From NCBI GenBank assembly GCA_037576195.1, contig CM075103.1, positions 23,498,001 through 23,562,000 of the forward strand: a DNA stretch of 64,000 nt, read 5' to 3'. Positions 43,129 through 54,131 of this stretch are shown here, piece after piece. Made by a program: the position numbers and the translations under genes. This stretch comes from Phytoseiulus persimilis (taxonomy: Eukaryota; Arthropoda; Arachnida; Mesostigmata; Phytoseiidae). The notes below the pieces were generated by a model. It saw nothing but the letters and a program-made list of their open reading frames with translations. It made no database searches and was not told the origin of the DNA. The number at the start of each line of letters is the position of its first letter. Position 1 is the first letter of the stretch.

Positions 43129-43136
43129 ATCTAAAT

Positions 43137-43851
43137 CAGAGTTGGGCAGATTCGAATCATTTTGATTCGAATCTCCTCTGATTCGAATCATTGGATTCGA
43201 ATCAGATCGGATCAGATGTGATTCGAATCGTCCTGATTCGAATCAAAATGATTCGAATCATTTTTGATTCGAATCACGTGATTCGATAGCTTCTGAGTCG
43301 AATCATTCTGATTCGAATCATGTTCTGATTCGAATCCCTACTATGTATGATCGGCTTAGTTTGTCAGTTTGTCCGCACATTACTTTCCAACTCTGGAGGG
43401 GTGATTCCGAGACCAATCTGGCCATTACTTCCCAACTCTGGAGGGGTGATTCCGTGACCAATCTGAGCATTACTTCCCAACTCTGGGAACAACTGGGAAG
43501 TAATGCTCAGATTGGTCTCGGAATCACCCCCCCAGCTTTTGAAAAGTCTGGTCAGACTGGTCCCGGACTAAGCCGAGTATATGTAGTAAGGATTCGAATC
43601 AGAAAATGATTCGAATCATTTTCTGATTCGAATCAGAGTGATTCGAATCGTGTGATTCGAATCAGATGATCGATCCTGATTCGAATCGAAATGATTCGAA
43701 TCACTTTTGATTCGAATCAGCCTGATTCGACGGTTTTTGGTTCGAATCACTTTTGATTCGACGTTTCTCGATTCGAATCAGGTGATTCGAATCAACTTGA
43801 TTCGAATCAAAAGTGATTCGAATCAAAGTGATTCGAATCTGCCCAACTCTG
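43137..43851. mobile_element. hAT-type MITE made of palindromic GATTCGAATC repeats, TSD ATCTAAAT
   Basis: Perfect inverted ends CAGAGTTGGGCAGATTCGAATC / GATTCGAATCTGCCCAACTCTG, written here in two parts: CAGAGTTGGGCAG and GATTCGAATC. Flanked by ATCTAAAT at 43129-43136 and 43852-43859. A CAG...CTG end and an 8-bp TSD fit hAT. The interior is dozens of copies of the palindrome TGATTCGAATCA with variable spacers, able to form extensive hairpins. It contains another element at 43336-43591. Confidence 0.9.
43336..43591. mobile_element. 256-bp MITE of the 45-bp array family, TSD ATTCGAAT
   Basis: Ends CCCTACTATGTATGATCGGC and AGCCGAGTATATGTAGTAAGG are inverted repeats of ~25 bp. Between them are about four 45-bp units, partly in inverted order around 43500. 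ATTCGAAT flanks both sides (43328-43335, 43592-43599). Because the host repeat is itself ATTCGAAT-rich, the duplication could be coincidental. It is the only array element here with both ends present. Confidence 0.7.
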
Positions 43852-43859
43852 ATCTAAAT

Positions 43860-44111
43860 AGACCGTATATGTTACAAATCTGATATTACTCTTTTCAATC
43901 ACAACAAATCAGAAGGAAAAACACGAGCGAACAACCATGCAGAAAATGCGCAATGTTTACCTGTTCAAAACGAAGTCAACTTAACGAAGGGGAAAAAAAT
44001 GTACCACGCTTAGCACGCGGGAACCAACCGCGCGGAGCGAGGCCGACCCCAGTCGGCCGGGAGCCGGCTCGTGCGGTTATGACCGCAATTCGCTCGCGTT
44101 CATTGCTGTTA
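43860..44111. other. no gene seen
   Basis: AT-rich then GC-rich sequence; a short frame at 43953-44285 runs into the mariner and is not supported. Confidence 0.4.
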
Positions 44112-46465
44112 TTGGGTGGATGCAAAAGTTGTGTGCCCCTAATTTCAATTGCTCATAACTCCGCTCCTAGGAGGCGCAGAAAGATAATAAAATATACGAA
44201 ATGTGCGGAATGCAGTCAGCTTTCAGATGAAATCAACCGCAATGTTCGTCCAAAAGCACCGTGCTTACAGGAGCGATTCTCCTGAGAGGGTCGAAATTCG
44301 GAAAATCGCGATTTTGCAGTTCCGACGAAACTATGATTATGACCCCCTGTTTTCTCTTCAGGATCATAAGGTTCGTCGGAGAATGAGCGGTTTCAAGAAA
44401 AAAATTGAGCATTTCGGCCACGGCAAAGCGAAGATATCGGCTCCCGAAGATTTGATTTTTTTGTGACCTTTTTTCCGCCAATTGAACGCTCTCATGGATG
44501 GGATACGGTGAAATTGCCCTAGAAACGCCCGGGAGCCTCTTGAAAACGTTTTCTCAACACAGAGTGATCGGCATGTCTTCCCTCCGAGACAATGAGTTCG
44601 AGTCCTCGAACAGAGAGAACTTGCTGGCTTTCTCACAAAATGTCACGTTCTCGAATGTTAGGCTACGAGAAACGACGCTGGGGACGAGAGAGATTGCGAT
44701 TACATTTTTCCATTTTCAGTATAGTTCCACTCGTACGACGACCAACGGGTTCTTCCAAAGCGCTCATTGCAGCACCGAATCTTTTCTGTTTCCCGTGAAG
44801 TTCGTGGAAGTTTCAGAAACTCTAGCCATCATCCCGGAATGGCCAACCGAGATCAACTGATCCGGAGCGCAATGCTCTACGAGTTCCTCAAGGGGAATTC
44901 AGCGGCGGAGACGAAGCGGCAAATGGAACCCGTGTTCCGTGAAGCCACTCCGTCTCTTTCCACAGTGAAGAGGTGGTTCGCCAAGTTCCGAAACGGCAAT
45001 CAGGACCTGAACGATGAGCCACGATCAGGCCGTCCTGTCGAACTGAGTGGCGACGAGTTGGTTGCCTTCCTCAACGAAAATCCGTCGACAACAACCGACG
45101 AGATGGCAGAGAATTTCGCCGTGGATACTTCGACGGTGACCAGGCAGCTCAAGAAACTCGGGTTTGTCTCCAAGTTAGACGCTTGGGTCCCGCACCGCCT
45201 GTCTGACGACAACAAACGTGATCGTTCCAACATCGACAGGGCCCTCCTTACCAGGCACTCCTCGGAACCGTTCCTGGACGGGCTAGTCACGGGCGATGAG
45301 AAATGGGTCGTATACCAGAATGCCTCGAGGAGAAGATCATGGAGACAGAGAGGCGCGGAACCCGGGCCTCCGCGAAAGCAGGACTGCATCCCAAAAAAGT
45401 CCTGCCGTCCGTCTGGTGGGATGTCGAAGGAGTCGTTTATTCTGAGCTCCTGGAACCTGGCACGACAATCACGGCGAAGAAGTACTGTGAGCAGCTGCGA
45501 GAACTCAGAGCGGCTCTCTCGAGGAAGCGCCCGCTTTTGCTCAATCGCAGGGGCGTTGTCTTCCACCATGACAACGCTCGACCGCATACCGCTCGGGAAA
45601 CAAAGGATACATCACGGGAGTTCGGATGGGAAGTTCTGGAGCACCCACCATACTCACCGGACATCGCGCCCTCCGATTATCATCTATTCCGGTCGCTGCA
45701 GAACTCGCTAGACGGGAACTCGTTCAATGACGTTCGCGCGGTGAGGAACCATTTGGTTCATTTCTTCGGAAGAATGAAAACGCCACAATTCTTCCGAAGA
45801 GGTATTGAGAAACTTCCTGATCGATGGAGAGAAATCGTCGACAGACAGGGCGAGTATATACCCGATTATTGGAAAATAAAGGGTGTTTTGCTCAATTGTG
45901 TCACCGCAGTGAAATGACTCTTCCGTCGCTGGAGAGACGAAAATGATTCCAGCAATCCGACTCTGATTCTAAGGTCTCTTCTTGCAAGGCGAACAACGAG
46001 GAAAAGTATTGAGAAAACAATTTCAAGACACTCCTGAGCGTTTCCAGGGAAATTCCAGCGTATCCCATTCATGAGACCGTTCAATTGGCGGAAAAAAGGT
46101 CACCAAAAAATCACAAAAAAATCGAATCTTCGGGAGCCGATATCTCCGCTTTGCCGTGGCCGAAATGCTTAATTCCCTTTCCGAAATCGCTCATTTTTCG
46201 ACGAACTCTATGATTCTGGAGAGAAAACAGGGGGTCATGATCTTAGTTTCGCCGGAACTGCAAAATCGCGATTTTCCGAATTTCGACCCTTTCAGTAAAA
46301 TGGCTCCTGTAAGCACGGTGCTTCTGGACGAACATTGCGGTTGATTTCATCTGAAAGCTGATTGAATTCCGCACATTCCGTATATTTTATTATATTTCTG
46401 CGCCTCCTGGGAGCGGAGTTATGAGCGATTGGAGTTAGGGGCCCAGAACTTTTGCATCCACCCAA
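44112..46465 (+). mobile_element. mariner transposon with ~450-bp inverted repeats, TA target
   Basis: Ends TTGGGTGGATGCAAAAGTT and its inverse, each flanked by TA (44110-44111, 46466-46467). The inverted similarity continues from 44112 to about 44561 and from 46016 to 46465, far longer than the ~30 bp usual for mariner, with roughly 10-15% differences by eye. The transposase lies between. Confidence 0.85.
44839..45917 (+). pseudogene. mariner transposase (DD34D), one frameshift
   Basis: ATG at 44839, starting MANRDQLIRSAMLYEFL. Helix-turn-helix region STVKRWFAKFRNGN...DEPRSGRP, as in the SETMAR/Mos1 group. Catalytic boxes: VTGDEKWVVYQN (first Asp), VVFHHDNARPHTA (second) and YSPDIAPSDYHLF (third). 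A single shift near 45370-45390, between RGAEPGP and SAKAGLHPKK, splits it. Otherwise complete to TGA at 45915-45917. Confidence 0.85.
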
Positions 46466-46467
46466 TA

Positions 46468-46619
46468 GAAACCGCAAAATATTCGCGGTTTTCGCGGTCT
46501 AATGCCTAATTGAAACACAACTCCCACAGTGAATACACTCGGCAGTCTGGAGTGAGCAGGTGGACGGAGTGCGGGCTCGCAAAATCCACGAGTCCGAGTC
46601 CGGCGAGTCCAGGTGAGGG
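46468..46619. other. short non-coding interval
   Basis: No gene. Includes AAACCGCGAA-type words. Confidence 0.3.
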
Positions 46620-47058
46620 CGCAAAATTCCGAGACCAATGTGACCATTACTTGCCAAGTCTGGAGGAGTGATTCCGAGATCAATCTGACCATTACTTTCC
46701 AAGTCTGGAGGAGTGATTCCGAGACCAATCTGACGATTACTTCCCATGTCTGGAGGGATGATTCCGGGACCAATCTGACCATACTTTTTCAAGTCTGGAG
46801 GGGTTATCACGGGACCAATGTGACCATTATTTTCCAAGTCTAGGGGGGTGGTTCCGGGACCAATCTGACCATACTTTTTCAAGTCTGGAGGGGTGATTCC
46901 GGGACCAATGTGACCAATACTTTCCAAGTCTAGAGGGGTGATTCCGGGACCAATCTGACCATACTTCCTCAAGTCTGGAGGGGTGATTCCGGGACCAATC
47001 TGACCATTACTTTCCAAGTCTGGAGGAGTGATTCCGAGACCAACCTGACCATTACTTT
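46620..47058. repeat. 45-bp minisatellite block A8
   Basis: About ten units (GGTGATTCCGGGACCAATCT, GACCATTACTTTCC, AAGTCTGGAGG). It ends where the probable LTR starts at 47060. No CCTTACTAC end is visible. Confidence 0.9.
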
Positions 47059-47059
47059 C

Positions 47060-47406
47060 TGTGATGCCACAGTTTGGACTTATACTACAAGAGGGAATAC
47101 TCTGGTCTGGATCTGGAATCCTCCTGTAGACGCCGTCGTGGCCGCTCTCCCGTACTCGGTGCGTTGTCTCTCAAACGCTGTGAGACATCTGACTGCCAAC
47201 CGGCTGTCGGCTGCCCACCCGCATCGCCGCTGCCGGCGCATGCGCGGTGGGCCTACCGCACGGGGAGAAGCAGCACGACGCGAACAGTAGAGGATGCACT
47301 TTATTCGGTATTATCAATAATCAATAAGCACTCTGTCGAGTGCGTGACACTCCCGGCCAAATTCTCAATTTACAACTGGTTTCCTGCCTAGAGCACTTTT
47401 GACACA
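47060..47406 (+). repeat. probable BEL/Pao LTR with adjoining primer-binding site
   Basis: Starts TGTGATGCCACAG, has an AATCAATAAGC stretch at about 47318, and ends near TTTTGACACA. It is followed at 47407 by TTTTGGTGACCCGAGATGG. TGGTGACCC just after the LTR is the usual BEL/Pao primer-binding region. It points right, opposite to the BEL/Pao pol at 48197-51565, so the two are not simply one element. No second copy was found in the window. Confidence 0.45.
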
Positions 47407-47682
47407 TTTTGGTGACCCGAGATGGTCGATCGGAACTAGAGAATTTGAGCAGCTAGATCCTATCGCGCGTTGGTGCAACCGAGACTTCCAAAATCTGAGC
47501 AATTGAGGTCTCGAACCCGACACTGGATGAGCTTTAACGAGACGGAAATTGTGTCAATTCCGAGAGGACACCGACATTTTCCCTTTCACCCAACACGGAA
47601 ACGAACTCGAATCTCGGCTTCAACCAAGCTACCCAAAACACTTTCTGTGGAGCAGCCCTAAGTGTTCCGTCGTCTTCTCCAA

Positions 47683-48102
47683 ATGTCGACCTTCGATCTT
47701 TCCCCTCAGGGGATTTTCGTGCGTTCCGTGGTGGCCACCGGCCAATTTTGTGGTGTGGAGTACCGTCGACTCCGCGTTGCCGTCCGACTCGTGTGGGACG
47801 CGATGTCCTATGATGATCGCCGCCCGTACTCCACGACTCCCGCCGCGGCGCGCCGCGTGCGGACAGTGAATCCAGTCCCGCTGCTGGTTTCCCGAGCCCT
47901 CGTGGAGGAGATCCACGTCACCCTCGCGGCGCACGACGCCGACGCCCGGATCAACGATGCGTTCGTTGCTCCCCCCGCCCCGGCCGCCCCGGTGGACCCA
48001 GCTCCCGCGCCGCCCGCCTCCCGCGACGTCGGCCCCAAACCGACGCTTTCGAGATGGGGCTCGGCAGGAGCCGTTACCTTTCGCTGTTCGTCTGAGATGT
48101 AA
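47683..48102 (+). CDS. hypothetical 139-residue protein, possible start of a BEL gag
   Basis: ATG at 47683, 276 bp downstream of the primer-binding-site-like sequence; starts MSTFDLSPQGIFVRSVV; Ala/Pro/Arg-rich second half; ends at 48102. Location suggests a truncated gag, but I see no capsid or zinc-knuckle motif. The GC-rich second half would stay open by chance. Confidence 0.3.
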   Translation: MSTFDLSPQGIFVRSVVATGQFCGVEYRRLRVAVRLVWDAMSYDDRRPYSTTPAAARRVRTVNPVPLLVSRALVEEIHVTLAAHDADARINDAFVAPPAPAAPVDPAPAPPASRDVGPKPTLSRWGSAGAVTFRCSSEM

Positions 48103-48196
48103 ATATTTAATTTTTTAAATACAATACTGTTGTAAAATTACCGCCTTCTCTCTTCACTAGTTAGGTGATGCCACCTCGCGCTTTAGTATCAATCGG

Positions 48197-51100
48197 CTAT
48201 ACTTCCAGTGGAAATAGTAGTTGTATTGGGCGTTTCAGCGTTTGGCCCGTGGCCGTCTTGATTAGGCAGGGTCGCTTACGTCGATCCGTTCTCTCCCCGC
48301 CGGTAAGACCGAGTACGCGACGCAACGGCCAGTGCGCTCGCGAAGGACTTGCGTCCTTAAGGAGGCAAACGTCGCCTACCGCTATCGGTCTGCGAGCCTC
48401 CGGTGGCCGAATGTGCGCGGAACGTAGGTAGGACAGATATTCTCCCCGGAACAGTTTCCACAGCGCTCGCAGGATCGTCTGCTGATGCTCCCAACGCTTT
48501 GAGTAGACCATTGAAGTAGCCGCTTCGCGGCCGTTCGCTTTCATCTTTGTTTCCGGGAGACCCCGTTTGGCTCTGTAGCCGTAGAGGAGGTCCGCTGGGC
48601 AGAGAGCGCCGACTTCATTGAGATCGCCTTGATCTGGTTGACCATCGCTTCTACTTCTGCCAAGATTGTTTCCAGCTCTAAGAACGGTACCGAGGTTCTA
48701 CCCAAGATTTTCCTCAACGGTCTCTTTACGCACTGCACCAATCGTTCCCACCATCCGCCCTACCAGGGGGCCCTGGCCGTGATAAATTCCCATTCTATTT
48801 CTGCGGAGTCTAGGTGGTGCTGAACGGCTGGTGACTTGACGTGCTCGAAGATTATCTTCAGCTCTTTGGCTGCTCTGACGAACGCTAGCCCGTTGTCGGA
48901 CATGACTCTGGTGGTTCCGCTGAATCGGCTCAAGAATTTTCTCAACGCCAGCAAGAATTCGTAAGCTGACAGGTCTGGAACCAATTGTAGCTGGACTGCT
49001 CTCGTATTCGAGCACACGAATAGCAGTGTGTACGACTTGGCGAGATCTCCGCTTGGGAGTCGATGAGTGATTGGTCCCGCGTGATCTACTCGGCAAACCG
49101 TGAATCGAGGGGCTGTTGACAGTCTGAAACTCGGAATCGGGGGCGCTGGCTTCGCTGCCGCTCCGATCCGGAATAACATGCAAACTTTACAGTCTCCGAG
49201 GACTGCTTTGACTGCCTTGCGCGCCGCGAGGATGAAGTATTTCTTCCTTACCATGCTCAATGTTGCCGCGACGCCGCCTACGTGGAAGCATTTCTTTCAT
49301 GGAAAAACCTGATGAGCAGCCTGACTGCGTGCGCCTCCCCTGATAGCACGATTGGATACTCTTCATCGTATCCCCACTCCTCGCCTCGTTCTGGTCTGGA
49401 ACGACATCTAATCAATCCCCCGACGTCCAGAAACTGTGCCAATTTGAGCAGCTTGCTTTCTTTCGAGATTTCCTTACATTCTGAGTCTAGTTCTGCCCTG
49501 AACTGGCTCTTTAGGAGGGCTTGGATGACTTTGATCGTTGCTCTCCATACTTCGGTTGCCGAAACCGGAGCATCTCGCAGGGATCGTCTCGCTGGCGAGT
49601 AGCGGCTTGGAAGCCACCTGAGGATTCGCGCCGTACTGTTGATTAGCACGCTCCAAGATGATAATCGGGAGCCATCCAATATTGGTTGATTTTGCTCTAC
49701 CGTCAACATGCTAACCGCTCTCCTCTCTGACTCTATTTCGCTTTCAAAGAACTTGTTTAGTGAGTGCTTCTCTGTTGGCCGCCCTTTCTACGCTAGCCAA
49801 CGCGGCCCTTTAAGCCACATGGAACTGTATTCCTCCGACGCGACGTTTGCTCCGCGACTCAACCGGTCGGCTGGGTTCTGCGCGGAGGTGACGTAGTCCC
49901 ACTCCAGCACCGCTGTCAGGGATTGAATTTCTCTCACTCTATTCGCTAGGAAAACTTTTAGTCTGTCCGGAGACTCTTTGATCCAGTGTAGCGTCGGGGA
50001 GTTGTCGGATCAGTAATGGGTCGATTCGAAATGATAATTGAGATACTGCTTGATCCTCGACCCCATTCTGGCCGCCATGACTGCCCCGACAAGCTCTAAC
50101 TTATGAATCGTGTAGGTCGATTTTATTGGGACTACTCTCGCCTTTGAGGCGACGAAAAAGATCTGCGCGGAGCCGCGTTTCGACCTCTCTCTGATGTATG
50201 CCACACATCCGAGTGCCGACAGGCTCGCATCGCAAAACACGTGCAGTTGTCGGGTGACGTCGCGCTCGTTTGTGTTTATGTTTCTCTGTATACGAAATTC
50301 CTGTGCGTGCTTGAGCGCGTCCGTTGTTTCTAAGAATTTTTGCGAATGTCCCCTGTCAGTTCTGTGTTCCAATCGAGTTTTTGTTTCCAGCATGTTTGTA
50401 GAAGTATTTTCGGCCTGACTGTGAGCGGAGAAATGAAACCGTGAGGATCGTAAATCTGTGCCGTGCCCTTCAAGATGGTTCCCTTCGACGGGATGTTTGC
50501 TTCTAGAGTTTCTATCGCCGGCGCGACGTCTATGTGAAGTTGATCTGTTTTCTGGTACCAACCTATTCCTAGAAATTTGAAATCCTCTTGATCGAAGGCG
50601 ACTTGAACATCTGGGTCGCTGAGCGACCTTTTTATCTCTTGACCTTAAACTGAGCTATTCGTCGCCAATTTCCACAGCCTGAAGCCTGCCGTCTGGAACG
50701 CCTTGAACATGAAGTTGAAACATTCTGCGCCCTCGTTTTCTGCTTGTACTGTGAAGGCCAGGTCGTCCATGTAGAAATGTTGTTCTAAGTCTTTCAGGAA
50801 GTGCGCTTTGTCTGGGTGTTGTTGCGCGAGGTGTCTGATATGGTACGTCAACCCGGCGCAATGAATGAATGGCGACACTGATGTCCCGAAATCGAGCGTA
50901 GTGCTCCAATACTCCTTGATTGGCGCCCGCGGATCGCTGCTGATTCCCGGGGCCCAGAAAAATCTCAGGAAGGTGCGGTGGTCGGGGCAGATCCTGTATT
51001 GCAAGAATGCTTTCTCAATGTCCGATGTTCAGCGGTGTCTCGTCTTTTCTGCGCGCGCCCGCGTCCTTCACGAATCTGACTTTTGTGAGCTTTCTCTCTG

Positions 51101-51565
51101 GGTCTCTCTTGACCACTGGCAGAATCGGGAGATAATGAACTAGTTCGCCCGGCTTCTTTGGGGATGCCAGCTCCGCGTAGCCATTTCCTATGTACCGGCT
51201 CATCTCTTCGTCTACCGCCGCGAGGAGCTCTCTGTCTTTGAAAGCTCTGATTAGAAATATTTTCAAGCTGCCTCCCGCGATATTCTCGTTGTCCCCTAGA
51301 GTTCGCAGATTCTCCTTGAAAGGGAGTCTGACCATGTATCGGCCTTCTTCTAGCCTTTCTCGATTATTTTCGAAAAAAAATTGCAGCTCGGCCTCGACCG
51401 CATCGCCCGACTCCTGACTTGGATCTTCGATCCCCAGCAATTCTGTTGACCACAGATGCAGCAGGCGTGCTTTGATTTCCTCGTGGAGTGCTGTCTTGGC
51501 GGCGGCTCCTGGCCGCGCGTCTTCGGCTGAACCGAGGGCAGCTGGACTGGACGGGATTCAGGAGT
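48197..51565 (-). pseudogene. BEL/Pao retrotransposon pol, nearly complete but broken
   Basis: In minus-strand order: LHEEIKARLLHLWSTELLGIEDPSQ (51500-51420); RT N-part YLPILPVVKRDP and VRFVKDAGA; FFWAPGISSDPRAPIKEYW and polymerase box QHFYMDDLAF (50770); FKFLGIGWYQK; RNase H QLHVFCDASLSALGCVAY and HKLELVGAVMAARM, with a stop at 50010 in the following W-x-D-N box; the integrase zinc region, then DHAGPITH, VMSDNGLAF and GRMVGT (GAxE glutamate position in a shifted frame); DUF5641 (VGDVCLLKDASPSRAHWPLRRV and RPIQLLFPLEV, ending at 48197). At least five frameshifts or stops. It differs enough from 11280-14059 to be a separate lineage. Confidence 0.85.
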
Positions 51566-51609
51566 AGAAGAACCAAGCAGGAGCGAACTGAACTCGGGGC
51601 TTGGTAATG

Positions 51610-52635
51610 GACTCTCTGAAATTTATTGGATTTCAAAAAGGTAGATAGGGGTGAGGGGAAGTGATAACTCAAGCATTATTGAGTTTACTCGCGATACGCC
51701 ATCGGAAACTGTTCAGGATTACATTGTTTTTAGCTCTCGGAACGATGTACTGCACACCAGAGCGCGTTTTAGTACGTTTTGTTTGGAGGAAGTCAACGAA
51801 GTCGGGATTTTTGTTGAGTTGGTGAAGAAGCTGGAGGTCCCTGGAGTCTAGAACATCGGAGATCTCAGCGATAGAGATCTCACAGGGGTCGAGGTCACAC
51901 TTATGGGCAACTCGTTCGATGAATCTTCTCTGGAAACCGTCGAGAGTTCTTATATGCTTCACTTGCCACGGTCTCCACACTTGGGAGCCGTATAGAAGGC
52001 TAGGCAACACGAGCGACTCGTAGGCACTCAGATAAACTTTTGGAAGCTTGCACACGAAGGCCCTGATGACGAAATTCGCCAATTTACTGGCACGTGCGAT
52101 GGAATCAGTTAGGTGAAGCTCGGGTTTGAGATCTAAGCAGACAAGGACCGCAAGGTCTCTAACACTATCGAGCTCGGGAATAATTTGATCGAACAGGGTG
52201 TATCCTGCCGGCTTGTTGTGAAGAACGTGAAGGCAAGCCGATTTGGAGGTGGAGATGAGGAGTTTCCAACGAAGAGCCCATTTTTCGATGTTCCTGAGAG
52301 TGAGCTTAAGAGCAGACTGACCCGCAGGCTCGGCGACGTCAGCGAAAATCTTTGTATCGTCAGCATACGTTCTGTGGAAGACTCTCTCTTCAATCTCATA
52401 TTGGAGATCAGTTGTGTAAAGGAGGAACAGTAGGGGGGCGATCACAGTTCCCTGAGGTACCCCAGAGGGGGAGGGGTGCCAACGGGAGAGAGCATCCCCA
52501 ATCCTGACGCAGAAGGTACGGGATTCAAGGAAGTTTGCGAACCACACGCAGAGATCAGGGGTGATTCCAAAGTGGGGTAGCTTGGCGATCAGAAGTCGGT
52601 GATTCACCACATCGAAAGCGGCGCGGAAGTCGATA
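51610..52635 (-). pseudogene. LINE reverse transcriptase, 3' segment (segment 3 of 3)
   Basis: Reads IDFRAAFDVVNHRLLIAKL, LESRTFCVRIGD, SPSGVPQGTVIAPLLFLLYTTDL, TYADDTKIFADV (polymerase box), KWALRWKLLISTSKSACLHV and LPSLLYGSQVWRPW, continuing to TAA near 51669. A minus-strand AATAAA (51627-51622) lies just before the end at about 51610. The RT core here is open for 313 codons. Upstream it is cut at 52635 by the Tc1 element; the preceding pieces are at 57269-57408 and 60825-61400. A jockey/CR1-like clade is likely. Confidence 0.85.
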
Positions 52636-53108
52636 TACAGTGGCGGTCAAAAGTTTTGGGCCGGACGACTTTTTACGGGTTTTTCGGAAAATACATGAAA
52701 CACGGCGCTGACAAACACACTGATGATCGGAGGCACATCGAGTAACTGAACTATCTGAGGCCTCATCAATATCGAGTGCGAAACCGAAAATTTTCGATAA
52801 ATTTCGAAAATTCGATGTGCAAAAATTTTGGGCCAAACCCTCGAAAGCTCGAAATTCGCGGCCATTTCGCGGAAAAAGTCCTGGGGACCGCCGTAGATTG
52901 AACGAGACCTCATTTGGAGGGTCCATCACTGGTTTTTGCAGCGCCAACCAAATTTTTATTAATTTAGAACACTGCGAACGCCCAGACCCGGCAGCGCAGC
53001 ACGAATGACGGACAACAGAGTGAGAAGCGGCATTCTTACGATGAGAACGACGACGTTTCCGAATTTCCTCGGTCGTAACGGTGCGTTCGGAGTTCTGCGT
53101 TCACTATC

Positions 53109-54131
53109 ATGGGAAAGCATACGTCTTCAGAGGTTCGGAAAATTATGCTTCGAATGTCAGAACTCGGCAAGAAATCGCGTGATATGGCTGTACTGACGAA
53201 CACCTCCAAAAGTACGGTGAACAGAGTGCTCGAGAAGTATCGTTCATCAGGCTCTCTCCGAGACGAGCCTCGAAGCGGAAGACCTCGGAAGACCACAGCA
53301 AGAATAGATAAGCTGATTAAACGAAAGGCTATCATGAACCCAAGAACCAATGCGTCGCAGATCGCGCGCGAGCTCAAGGAGGAAAATCTTGCTCATGTGA
53401 GTCTTGAAACAGTCGCACGCCGTCTCCGGAACGTCGGCCTTTTCGGCCGTTGCGGCCAGAGGAAGCCTTTTATCAGCAAGCGGAACGCACACAAGCGGTT
53501 GAATTTCGCCAGGGCTCATCAATGGTGGTCTCTAGATCAATGGGCGAAGGTGTTCTTCTCCGACGAATCGAAATTCGAGCTGTTCGGTAGCCATGGGAGA
53601 ACGTACGTCGGACGCCCACGAGGCGGCAAAGAGAGGAACGCGGTCAGATATCAGATACCCACAGTCAAATTCGGCGGTGGGAATATCATGGTCTGGGGTG
53701 GATTCTCTCTGAACGGTGTCGGTCCCCTGAGGAGAATTGAAGGTAAAATGGACGCCTTGATGTACAGAGACATACTGGAGAATACTATGTTGCCATTCGT
53801 TCGAGAAAACATGCCTAGAGGTTGGGTCTTCCAGCAAGACAACGACCCCAAGCACACTTCCGTCAGGCTCAAAGAATTTCTCACCAAGCGGAAGGTCCCC
53901 GTTATGGAGTGGCCTTCTCAATCCCCTGATCTGAACCCAATCGAGCACATATGGCTAGAGCTAAAGATGCACTTGAGATCGACAAATCACTCGAACAAGA
54001 CAGAATTATGGATTCAAGTGGAGAATCTGTGGCTCAACATTCCTAATGGACGCATACGAACTTTGATCGAATCTATGCCACGTCGATGTGCTGCCGTAAT
54101 AGAGTCCAGGGGCTATGCCACCAAATACTGA
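53109..54131 (+). CDS. Tc1 transposase, complete copy
   Basis: 340 residues, ATG at 53109 to TGA. Paired helix-turn-helix (MLRMSELGKKSRDMAVLT and VSLETVARRLRNVG), GRPRKTT-type AT-hook (SGRPRKTTAR), and a DD34E triad: FFSDESKFELFG, FQQDNDPKHTS, WPSQSPDLNPIEHIW. No stops or frameshifts; all three catalytic residues are present. Confidence 0.93.
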   Translation: MGKHTSSEVRKIMLRMSELGKKSRDMAVLTNTSKSTVNRVLEKYRSSGSLRDEPRSGRPRKTTARIDKLIKRKAIMNPRTNASQIARELKEENLAHVSLETVARRLRNVGLFGRCGQRKPFISKRNAHKRLNFARAHQWWSLDQWAKVFFSDESKFELFGSHGRTYVGRPRGGKERNAVRYQIPTVKFGGGNIMVWGGFSLNGVGPLRRIEGKMDALMYRDILENTMLPFVRENMPRGWVFQQDNDPKHTSVRLKEFLTKRKVPVMEWPSQSPDLNPIEHIWLELKMHLRSTNHSNKTELWIQVENLWLNIPNGRIRTLIESMPRRCAAVIESRGYATKY

